64,000 bases of DNA from Fibrella forsythiae (GTDB lineage Bacteria > Bacteroidota > Bacteroidia > Cytophagales > Spirosomataceae), in contig NZ_JAFMYW010000010.1 of NCBI RefSeq assembly GCF_017353175.1, positions 1 to 64,000 on the forward strand, written 5' to 3'. The notes beneath the pieces were generated by a model. The model worked only from the letters and a program-made list of their open reading frames with translations. It did not search any database and was not told the origin of the DNA. Shown in pieces: positions 54,420-61,755 of this stretch. Positions within the stretch are counted from its first letter, which is position 1; every line of letters starts with the position of its first letter. The translations under genes were made by a program, and so were the position numbers.

Positions 54420-55622
54420 CTACTTTGCCAGTTTCAGAATTCGCCCCTCAGCATGGTCGCAGAGGTACAGTTCACCGGAGCGGTCTTCCCCGAAAGCCGA
54501 TATAGTACCAGCCCGTTCAGAGATGAGCTGATTCGTAGCTTTGTTCGCACCGGTAGGCGTCAACGCCCACACCCGGCCGCTCACATAATCGGCATAAATG
54601 TACTTCCCGGCCAGAGCCGGTACTGCTTTTCCTTCATAAACGTATCCACCCGTAACCGACAGATCGCCGTTGGCGTGGGTGTAGGTATGAATCGGTTCGA
54701 TCAGTTGATCGGCGGCTTTTTCATTTTGTTTATAACCGGCATTTCCTTCGCGGATACGCCAGCCGTAGTTGCCGCCTTTCGTCACCACGTCGATCTCTTC
54801 AATCTCGTTCTGACCCACGTCGCCGGTCCACAGCTTGCCTTGTTTATCGAAGCTAAACCGCCAGGGGTTTCGCAATCCATAGGCGTAAATCTCTTCCTGA
54901 AATCCTTCCTTATTTGCCTTGTACGGATTGTCGGACGGGATGCCGTACTGGCCTTTGTCTTTTCCGTTTACATCAATACGCAATATTTTGCCAAGCAGGC
55001 TTGCCCGGTTCTGCGCATTGTTCTGCGGGTCTCCACCGCTGCCGCCGTCGCCCGTGGCAATGTACAGGTAGCCATCTGGTCCGAAGGCCACCTTACCGCC
55101 ATTATGATTTGAGTAGGGTTGCTTGAACGTAAACAGCACTACCTCCGAAGCCGGATCGACCTGACGGGCATTGGCTGAACTGGCTTTGAACCGGCTGATG
55201 ACTGTTTCGCGCGGATTATTTTTTGTGTAATTGACGAAGAAATAACCGTTCTGCCTGAAGTTCGGGTGAAAGGCCAGCCCCAATAAGCCCATTTCGCCGC
55301 CGTAGCCCACTTTATTTTTAATGTCCAGGTACGTATCGGCCGATTTAGCGCCGGTAGCCTGGTCAATTACCTTGATCTTTCCGGCCTGCTCAACCACAAA
55401 CATCCGGTTGGTACCGTCATTGGCGTAGGTGTATTCTACGGGCGCATCGAATTTGAGGCCGGGGTGCGCATCGGCGGTTGTAATGGCAATGGCGGTCGGC
55501 GCTTTCTCAGACGTTGTGCTGGTCAACTCGGCCGGTGATGAACACATCATCGACACAAAATATGAGAAGCCAGAGGTAGCTGCCAAAGAATACAATAAGA
55601 TACTTAGGGTTTTATAAATCAT
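54420..55622 (-). CDS. PQQ-dependent sugar dehydrogenase-type lipoprotein
   Basis: A 400-aa protein of the glucose/sorbosone dehydrogenase (GSDH) six-bladed propeller family. ATG 55622 (MIYKTLSILLYSL) gives an export signal; Cys27 in SMMCSS fits a lipoprotein. Family motifs: MFVVEQAGKIKVID, GLLGLAFHPNFRQNGYFFV, HNGGKVAFGPDGYLYIATGDGG and GLRNPWRFSFD. It oxidises sugars outside the cytoplasm using PQQ; PQQ biosynthesis genes are not in the window. The longer upstream reading runs through a hairpin and is unlikely to be coding. Confidence 0.87.
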   Translation of the reverse strand: MIYKTLSILLYSLAATSGFSYFVSMMCSSPAELTSTTSEKAPTAIAITTADAHPGLKFDAPVEYTYANDGTNRMFVVEQAGKIKVIDQATGAKSADTYLDIKNKVGYGGEMGLLGLAFHPNFRQNGYFFVNYTKNNPRETVISRFKASSANARQVDPASEVVLFTFKQPYSNHNGGKVAFGPDGYLYIATGDGGSGGDPQNNAQNRASLLGKILRIDVNGKDKGQYGIPSDNPYKANKEGFQEEIYAYGLRNPWRFSFDKQGKLWTGDVGQNEIEEIDVVTKGGNYGWRIREGNAGYKQNEKAADQLIEPIHTYTHANGDLSVTGGYVYEGKAVPALAGKYIYADYVSGRVWALTPTGANKATNQLISERAGTISAFGEDRSGELYLCDHAEGRILKLAK

Positions 55623-55654
55623 GACTGTAGAAGCTGGATTGCCTCTACGCGAAG

Positions 55655-55704
55655 ACAAAAGGCAGGCCAATTCGCCAAGACGAACTATTTGGCCTGCCTT
55701 TTGT
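55655..55704. repeat. Hairpin in the divergent gap between the sugar dehydrogenase and cysE genes
   Basis: Perfect 16-bp arms (55655-55670 and 55689-55704, ACAAAAGGCAGGCCAA) with inner TTCG/CGAA. Unlike the other hairpins it lies upstream of both genes, 33 nt before the dehydrogenase start, so a leader structure or operator is more likely than a terminator. Confidence 0.6.
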
Positions 55705-55777
55705 TCGCCAATCAGTTGATTAGGGGTATTTTGCTCCTGACCCTTCCGTAAACAAAGTAAGCTGGATTGTTGGGTTG

Positions 55778-55796
55778 CTGCCCCAGATTGGGGCAG
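55778..55796. promoter_or_regulatory. Short palindrome before the serine acetyltransferase gene
   Basis: CTGCCCCAGATTGGGGCAG: 8-bp arms with a 3-nt centre, ending 20 nt before the start codon. It could be an operator or a small leader hairpin that limits translation. Confidence 0.35.
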
Positions 55797-55816
55797 ATTA
55801 GCCACTGTATTTACGT

Positions 55817-56638
55817 ATGTCTACTCCGCTCGTTGCTTTCCTGAACCGTTTGTCTGCGCAACAGCAGCACTATCAATATCGCCTGCCTTCGCGCCCCGAC
55901 GCCGGCCGGTTTATCGATCAACTGATGCGTTTGCTGTTTCCTGTCACTCAGGATTGCCAGTCGGCTACGGCCAATGCCGGTGAAACATACCAACGCCTCA
56001 ACGATCAGTTGCTGTGCCTGTTGCACCCGCTTCAACCCAACCTGAACACGCGGGCAGAAGCCGTTGCTCTGCGCTTTTTCGACGAGCTCCCGGCCATTCA
56101 TGATAACCTGCTGCTCGATGCCAAAGCCATTGCCGACAATGATCCGGCGGCCATCAGCATCGAAGAGGTAATAGCCGTGTACCCCGGTTTCTACGCCATT
56201 GCCGTATATCGAATTGCCAATGTGCTGCTAAAAGCCGAAGTGCCGTTGCTACCCCGGATGCTCACGGAATATGCGCATGGCCAGACGGGAATCGATATTC
56301 ACCCCGGAGCTACCATTGGTGCGTCGTTTTTTATCGATCATGGTACTGGTGTGGTCATTGGCGAAACAACCATCATCGGCGAGAATGTGCGGGTGTATCA
56401 GGGCGTAACCTTGGGCGCAACACACGTGGCCAAATCACTGGCCCAGAAAAAACGCCACCCAACCATCGAAGACAACGTGGTGATCTATGCCAACGCCACC
56501 ATCCTTGGCGGACACACGGTGGTTGGTCATGATTCAATCATTGGCGGGAACGTCTGGCTCACCGAAAGTGTAGAACCACATTCGCTGGTGTACCACCAAA
56601 GCCATATCGACGTTCGGCCCATTCTGCAACAGGGGTAA
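55817..56638 (+). CDS. cysE: Serine O-acetyltransferase (EpsC/CysE type)
   Basis: A 273-aa enzyme for the first step of cysteine synthesis (serine + acetyl-CoA to O-acetylserine). An N-terminal helical part is followed by the left-handed beta helix of hexapeptide repeats: [43 protein letters not shown] and [20 protein letters not shown]. It matches the longer EpsC subgroup. No cysteine synthase gene is adjacent. Confidence 0.9.
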   Translation: MSTPLVAFLNRLSAQQQHYQYRLPSRPDAGRFIDQLMRLLFPVTQDCQSATANAGETYQRLNDQLLCLLHPLQPNLNTRAEAVALRFFDELPAIHDNLLLDAKAIADNDPAAISIEEVIAVYPGFYAIAVYRIANVLLKAEVPLLPRMLTEYAHGQTGIDIHPGATIGASFFIDHGTGVVIGETTIIGENVRVYQGVTLGATHVAKSLAQKKRHPTIEDNVVIYANATILGGHTVVGHDSIIGGNVWLTESVEPHSLVYHQSHIDVRPILQQG

Positions 56639-56659
56639 AGCAGTTTCCCGCTTCAAGCG

Positions 56660-57697
56660 TTATAACTCTGAAAAGCGGCGCTTGCCTTTCGCGAAATACT
56701 GCCAGATAATGCTCATCGGGAAAAGCGGTACCGCCGTCGTTGCTGTCTGAGCCAACTGACTCCGCTGACCGCGCAACCCCGAAGCGTCGGACCGACTCAG
56801 CCAGCCATAAAAAGCGAAATGAGCCCGAAGGATAGCCCAGATAGACGCCCATTCGCCGCGCAGCAGCAACGGCCCCGCCGAGAGTCCGTCGACCATTAAA
56901 CGGAGCAATAATAAACCCCAGGGACTACCACCGGGCAGATTCTTATACAGCATAGCCAGGCTGTTCCGGTAATTCAGGTACGTCTTCTTCGGATTGGTCT
57001 TCGCCAACGTACCTGCCCCGACGTGATGAACGACCGACTCGCCACAGGTCCAGATTTCGTGGCTGTGCCGTTGCGCCCGCCAGCACCAGTCGATCTCCTC
57101 CATATGGGCGAAAAAGGCCGGATCGAATCCGCCCAGCTGATGAAAAACAGACGCTCTGACGAATAGGCAGGCTCCTGAAGCCCAGAATACCGGCCGATTG
57201 TCGTTGTATTGACCCGTATCGGTTTCGAGAGTATCGAACAGTCGACCCCGGCAAAAAGCAAAGCCCAGCCAGTCGAGGTAGCCGCCTGCCCCGCCCGCAT
57301 ACTCAAACTGCGTGGGCTGGTCGTAGGCAAGCAGTTTAGGCTGACAAGCCGCCACACGCGGGTGCGTATCGAGCAGGGTCAAGACAGGCCTGATCCAGCC
57401 AGGTGTTACGGCCACGTCGGAGTTGAGCAGGCAGTAATAGGTGAAGGGAACAGGGGCGGTATCCCGAATGTGGGCCAGTGCTGTATTGTAGCCACCGGCA
57501 TAGCCTTCGTTGACAGGCAACTCGATCACCTGAACGGCTGGGAACTGCCCACGAAGGAGGGCCACCGAACCGTCGGTGCTTCCGTTATCGGCTACATAAA
57601 TGATAGCACCATCGGCATGATCAACAACGGCGGGTAAAAACCGGGAGAGAAAGCCCCGGCCATTATAATTCAGGATAACTACAGCAAGGGAAGACAT
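56660..57697 (-). CDS. Glycosyltransferase family 2 protein
   Basis: A 345-aa GT-A fold enzyme of the rhamnosyl-transferase-like GT2 group. SLAVVILNYNGRGFL and IYVADNGSTDGSVALL form the nucleotide-binding start, YYCLLNSDVAVTPGWIRP gives the DxD-type metal site, and FFAHMEEIDWCWRAQR is the acceptor loop with acidic residues. A C-terminal hydrophobic patch (~255-280) suggests membrane association. It likely acts in surface polysaccharide assembly; partners are not nearby. Confidence 0.88.
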   Translation of the reverse strand: MSSLAVVILNYNGRGFLSRFLPAVVDHADGAIIYVADNGSTDGSVALLRGQFPAVQVIELPVNEGYAGGYNTALAHIRDTAPVPFTYYCLLNSDVAVTPGWIRPVLTLLDTHPRVAACQPKLLAYDQPTQFEYAGGAGGYLDWLGFAFCRGRLFDTLETDTGQYNDNRPVFWASGACLFVRASVFHQLGGFDPAFFAHMEEIDWCWRAQRHSHEIWTCGESVVHHVGAGTLAKTNPKKTYLNYRNSLAMLYKNLPGGSPWGLLLLRLMVDGLSAGPLLLRGEWASIWAILRAHFAFYGWLSRSDASGLRGQRSQLAQTATTAVPLFPMSIIWQYFAKGKRRFSEL

Positions 57698-57700
57698 AAA

Positions 57701-57820
57701 GTAGTCGTAAGTCGATAAACGTCGTAAGTCGATCGTCGTAAGTCAATAGGCGCACTGCTGAGGTACGTTGTTTGACACAGCAGCGCGACTATTGACTGAT
57801 GACAATCGACTTACAACTAC
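57701..57820. repeat. Composite inverted and tandem repeat upstream of the GT2 gene
   Basis: Outer arms 57701-57716 and 57805-57820 (GTAGTCGTAAGTCGAT type, one mismatch) and inner arms ~57735-57760 and 57777-57802 pair imperfectly. The left half carries three tandem copies of a GTCGTAAGTC(G/A)AT unit (57704, 57721, 57735). The right end is 3 nt from the stop of the YbaB gene. CACTGCTG/CAGCAGCG recalls the repeats at 25742 and 51631. Confidence 0.7.
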
Positions 57821-57823
57821 TTT

Positions 57824-58174
57824 TTACCCCATCATGCTTCCCAGGTCCAGGCCCGGAATATTGGGCAGCAGACCTTCGGTGGCCTGTTGTAAATGGGCTT
57901 TGATGATCGGCTCAATGTTTTCCATTGCCTTGTTCGTAGCAGCAACAACCAGGTCCTGCAACATCTCCCGGTCGTCGCCCGATTTGACCAGATCGGGATC
58001 GATAACCAGACTGGTCAGCTGTTTCTGGCCGTTAACGGTGGCGCGAACCATACCAGCCCCCGACTCGCCGGTGGCCGAGAGGGTACTTAAACTATCCTGG
58101 GCGGTTTTCATGCGGGACTGAATTTCCTTCATCTTTCCCATCATGCCCATCATATCTCCGAGGTTACCAAACAT
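57824..58174 (-). CDS. YbaB/EbfC-family nucleoid-associated protein
   Basis: A 116-aa DNA-binding protein. ATG 58174 (MFGNLGDMMGMMGKMKEIQ) is chosen, giving the typical family start and length. The helix-rich N-terminus is followed by AGMVRATVNGQKQLTSLVID and LVVAATNKAMENIEPIIK, as in EbfC. It probably binds DNA as a dimer. It is often next to recR or dnaX, but not here. Confidence 0.9.
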   Translation of the reverse strand: MFGNLGDMMGMMGKMKEIQSRMKTAQDSLSTLSATGESGAGMVRATVNGQKQLTSLVIDPDLVKSGDDREMLQDLVVAATNKAMENIEPIIKAHLQQATEGLLPNIPGLDLGSMMG

Positions 58175-58230
58175 AAGAGTAGGTGCAATGTCTATTTGTA
58201 GACAACTAACCACAAAGATCGCAAACCGGT

Positions 58231-60201
58231 TTACCGAATCAGCAATACCTGCCCGGTTCGTTCAAAAGCACGGCCCGTTGAATCAATTACGCGGATCCGG
58301 TATCCGTAATAACCCGATGTGGCCGGGCTGCCGTTTACCTCGCCGTTCCAGCCGGTGGTGTTTTTGTCGGTGCTGTTGTAGACCACATCGCCCCAGCGGC
58401 TGTAGACCGTCATCTCGAACGTATCCCAGAAAGCCATCAGGCCTTTAGCCATAAACGATTGATTTTGCGCATCGCCATTGGGTGTAAACGCGTTTGGCAC
58501 AAATACACGCAGGCCAAGCTCCACCTCTGCCGGGTTCGAATAGCTTTCGATACCCGCTTTGTTGATCGCGGCAATTTGGTATTGGGTAACCTGACTGTCG
58601 GGGTCGGGCTGGTAGGTGGTTACATTGCCAAGCGACTTTTTATCGGAAGCGCCCGTAACCGGATCAATGAAAATGACCTGATAGTTCTGGGGTGGCTCAT
58701 TGGAATAGGGGGAGGCCGATGTCCAGCTGATTGACCCATTAGGGTTCTTTGTCAGCAGTATAGTGCAGGCTGGTGCGGTTGGTTTCGACAACGCCCCGCA
58801 CGAATTACGAATGGCTACCTGGTAGCAATAACTCTGGCTGTTTGTCTGCGCTGTAGCATCCAGATAAGATCGGTCGTCGCCAATACCCAACGGATTGAAA
58901 GCGCTACCGGCCCCATCGGCCCGGGTAATGACGAGTGTGTATGGCGAAGGCAAACCCAGTGTAGGCAGAGTAGCCTGTACGTTTACCCCGTTCGGTTGCA
59001 CCGATACATAAGCCGACGTAGGTGATACCACGGAGCCGTTATCGGAACCAGATACGCAGGTAGACATTGACCGAACCGTTGTTGGCGACGTCGTCGTGTT
59101 TCTTATAATGGCCTCCAGAATGTAACAGTACGATTTGTTGCAGGTGATATTGCCAATATCTGTGTATGCATTTATCGCCTGGTTCCGGGCTGAGAAGATA
59201 GGCGGACCACTATTTCTATAAACACGATAGGTATCGAAAGTGCCACCTTTGCCAGCATAGGGTTGCCACTTAAGTACGTTCTGCTTGTCTTCGGCCGTGC
59301 CGGTGATGACCAGGCTGCAAACTTCGGTAGAGCGCCGTTCAGACCCTCCGCAGGCATCTTTGGCCACCAGCTGGAAGCAATTCGCAGTGGCTGGGTTGGC
59401 TGGAATCGAAAAGCTGCCGCCCGACGTACCTGTCAGCCCGGTTGGCGCATAGATGCCGCCCGCATCTTTCTGGTAGAGTTCCAGGCTGTACCCGTCTGGC
59501 CCCTGAAAATCGACAGTTGCTTTTGTCGCATCAGATGTCAGCGCCAGAATGTTCGGATCAACAACTGACGTTGTCTGTAACTTAACGTTCTGCACAGCCG
59601 GAACGCTCGTACAGGCATTGGTATAAGAGCCGGATACCTGGACAACATAATTGACTGCGGTCCCTGTGTAAGTATGAGTAATTGTTCCCGTAGTCGTTGA
59701 TCCATTAAGAACAACAGTAGACGTGGGCGTGCCGTCACCCCAGTTGATCGACAGGAAATTATAGCGAATTGTTTCAGCGTCTAACTTGTACGTAAGCCTG
59801 ACAACGCCATTAGAGCAGGTTGTTGTACTAAACGAAACGAGGGCGACTGGCAGCACTTCTACTACCCGGCAGGCGAACGTACCTGTAGCATTGCTACCGG
59901 CCGCAACCTGTAAAATAGTGTAACTGCCTGGGTTTGTATAAATGTAGCTGGTAGTAGCCACACCACCCGGTATGCCATTTCCACTGTACTGATACACGTA
60001 CCTGATGTTTGCCAGTGAAGCAGGTACGCCTGTGATTGTAACGGGTTTGCCAGCGCATACCTGCGGTTGGACCGTGAAGCCACCCGTTTCTGCCGTGGTT
60101 GATGTTGGGCAGAAATTTTGTGCCAAACTTGGTAGTGTATTGACTGACAGGGTTATAAGTAGCGCCAGTAAGCGCCATTGCCTGTTCCAGAATCCATTCA
60201 C
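58231..60201 (-). CDS. Large secreted protein with gliding-motility-type C-terminal domain
   Basis: A 656-aa exported protein. The start is GTG at 60201, as no ATG is in frame upstream; a signal peptide ends NTLPSLAQ. A PKD-like region follows (FLSINWGDGTPTSTVVLNG), then two or three fibronectin-type/beta domains (LVITGTAEDKQNVLKWQP). The final ~90 residues are a CHU_C/type B sorting domain: VFVPNAFTPNGDAQNQSF, FEMTVYSRWGDVVYNS and TSGYYGYRIRVIDSTGR. It is predicted to leave through T9SS and stay on the cell surface. Confidence 0.87.
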   Translation of the reverse strand: MNGFWNRQWRLLALLITLSVNTLPSLAQNFCPTSTTAETGGFTVQPQVCAGKPVTITGVPASLANIRYVYQYSGNGIPGGVATTSYIYTNPGSYTILQVAAGSNATGTFACRVVEVLPVALVSFSTTTCSNGVVRLTYKLDAETIRYNFLSINWGDGTPTSTVVLNGSTTTGTITHTYTGTAVNYVVQVSGSYTNACTSVPAVQNVKLQTTSVVDPNILALTSDATKATVDFQGPDGYSLELYQKDAGGIYAPTGLTGTSGGSFSIPANPATANCFQLVAKDACGGSERRSTEVCSLVITGTAEDKQNVLKWQPYAGKGGTFDTYRVYRNSGPPIFSARNQAINAYTDIGNITCNKSYCYILEAIIRNTTTSPTTVRSMSTCVSGSDNGSVVSPTSAYVSVQPNGVNVQATLPTLGLPSPYTLVITRADGAGSAFNPLGIGDDRSYLDATAQTNSQSYCYQVAIRNSCGALSKPTAPACTILLTKNPNGSISWTSASPYSNEPPQNYQVIFIDPVTGASDKKSLGNVTTYQPDPDSQVTQYQIAAINKAGIESYSNPAEVELGLRVFVPNAFTPNGDAQNQSFMAKGLMAFWDTFEMTVYSRWGDVVYNSTDKNTTGWNGEVNGSPATSGYYGYRIRVIDSTGRAFERTGQVLLIR

Positions 60202-60285
60202 GGTATAGTGTTGTTTCGTAGCTACTTCCTCGTTGATCTTTACCCTTAACGCAATTCCCGGTGTTTTCGCGCATCTGACGAAACG

Positions 60286-60293
60286 TATCTTTG
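60286..60293 (+). promoter_or_regulatory. Candidate -7 element of ribBA
   Basis: TATCTTTG matches TAnnTTTG exactly, about 90 nt upstream of the ribBA start. The -33 side (TGTTTTCG) is poor. No FMN riboswitch structure is seen in the leader. Confidence 0.35.
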
Positions 60294-60381
60294 CCGGACA
60301 GAGTTTTCTAACTTAGTGGATAGTGGTGATATAAAATGGAGCAAATAACTCGCCAAAAAGCACTGCCAATTCCAATTACCT

Positions 60382-61608
60382 ATGGACAAAGATACGGGCA
60401 CTAGCCAGTTAGATCGAATAGAAGAAGCCATCGCCGATATCCGTGCCGGTAAAATTGTACTGGTTGTCGATGACGAAGATCGTGAGAATGAAGGGGATAT
60501 GATCTGCGCCGCGGAGCTGGTTACCCCCGAAATGGTTAATTTTATGGTAAAAGAAGGGCGCGGACTGATGTGCGCTCCCCTAACCGATCAGCGTTGCCGC
60601 GAACTGGGCCTCGACATGATGGTGACCAGCAATACCTCCGTACACACAACGCCGTTCACCGTTTCGGTCGATTTGCTGGGTCATGGTTGCACCACCGGCA
60701 TCTCGGCGTCTGACCGCGCCAAGACCATCCGCGCCCTTGTTGATCCGGCCACGGTGCCGGATGATCTGGGGCGACCGGGCCATATTTTTCCGCTACGGGC
60801 GGTTGATGGAGGCGTGATCCGTCGGGCAGGGCATACCGAAGCGGCTATTGATCTGGCACTGCTGGCCGGTTTGCAGCCTGCGGGCGTACTCATCGAAGTG
60901 CTGAACGAAGATGGTACCATGGCCCGCCTGCCACAGTTACGTATCATGGCCGACCGCTTCAACATGAAACTGGTCAGCATCCAGGACCTGATCTCGTATC
61001 GTCTGCGCAAAGAAACCCTCATCAAACGCGAAATCGGCGTTGATATGCCCACCGAATGGGGGCACTTCGATCTGATAGCCTACCGCCAGAACGATACCGA
61101 TGATACCCATCTGGCCCTGATCAAGGGCAAATGGGAACCCGGCGAGCCAGTGCTGGTCCGTGTTCATTCATCCTGCGTTACCGGCGATATTTTTGGCTCA
61201 TGCCGCTGCGATTGCGGTGCCCAGTTACACGCGTCGATGGAAATGGTGGAGCGCGAAGGCAAAGGCGTAGTACTCTACATGTTTCAGGAAGGGCGCGGTA
61301 TTGGTCTGCTCAATAAGCTGAGAGCCTATAAGTTACAGGAAAGCGGCCGCGACACGGTTGAAGCCAACCTGGACCTTGGCCTGCCAATGGATGCCCGCGA
61401 TTATGGCGTCGGTGCGCAGATCCTTCGCGATCTGGACGTGCACAAGCTACGGTTAATTTCAAATAATCCGAAAAAGCGAGCCGGCCTGATGGGTTACGGT
61501 CTGGAAATTGTAGAGACAGTACCGCTCGAAATGCCAACTAACCCCCACAACCTGCGCTACATGACAACGAAGCGTGATAAAATGGGGCATACCATTTTGA
61601 AAGGGTAA
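60382..61608 (+). CDS. ribBA: Bifunctional 3,4-dihydroxy-2-butanone 4-phosphate synthase / GTP cyclohydrolase II
   Basis: A 408-aa riboflavin enzyme. Residues ~10-205 are the DHBP synthase with the acidic loop [21 protein letters not shown] and [13 protein letters not shown]. Residues ~210-405 are GTP cyclohydrolase II with zinc cysteines in [19 protein letters not shown] and the catalytic loop [20 protein letters not shown]. Both domains look intact. It makes the two precursors of riboflavin from ribulose 5-phosphate and GTP. No other rib genes are nearby. Confidence 0.95.
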   Translation: MDKDTGTSQLDRIEEAIADIRAGKIVLVVDDEDRENEGDMICAAELVTPEMVNFMVKEGRGLMCAPLTDQRCRELGLDMMVTSNTSVHTTPFTVSVDLLGHGCTTGISASDRAKTIRALVDPATVPDDLGRPGHIFPLRAVDGGVIRRAGHTEAAIDLALLAGLQPAGVLIEVLNEDGTMARLPQLRIMADRFNMKLVSIQDLISYRLRKETLIKREIGVDMPTEWGHFDLIAYRQNDTDDTHLALIKGKWEPGEPVLVRVHSSCVTGDIFGSCRCDCGAQLHASMEMVEREGKGVVLYMFQEGRGIGLLNKLRAYKLQESGRDTVEANLDLGLPMDARDYGVGAQILRDLDVHKLRLISNNPKKRAGLMGYGLEIVETVPLEMPTNPHNLRYMTTKRDKMGHTILKG

Positions 61609-61620
61609 AGGCTAAACGAG

Positions 61621-61700
61621 CATTTTAAACAGGATTACGGGATAGACTGGGGCCTTTTCACTAAGAAATCCTGTCCAATCCCGTAATCCTGTTTAAAATG
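61621..61700. repeat. Long inverted repeat between ribBA and the BatA-like gene
   Basis: Perfect 23-bp arms (61621-61643 and 61678-61700, CATTTTAAACAGGATTACGG plus GAT) with a 34-nt loop. It starts 12 nt after the ribBA stop and lies between two plus-strand genes. Confidence 0.8.
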
Positions 61701-61755
61701 GTGACTGTTCTACCCCTTAGCACCCTAACTTGGGGCTTGAAAGCGTTACGCCTCT

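Noticed and set aside
60202-60381. FMN riboswitch upstream of ribBA
   Set aside because: The conserved FMN-aptamer elements are absent; only a -7-like element is seen.
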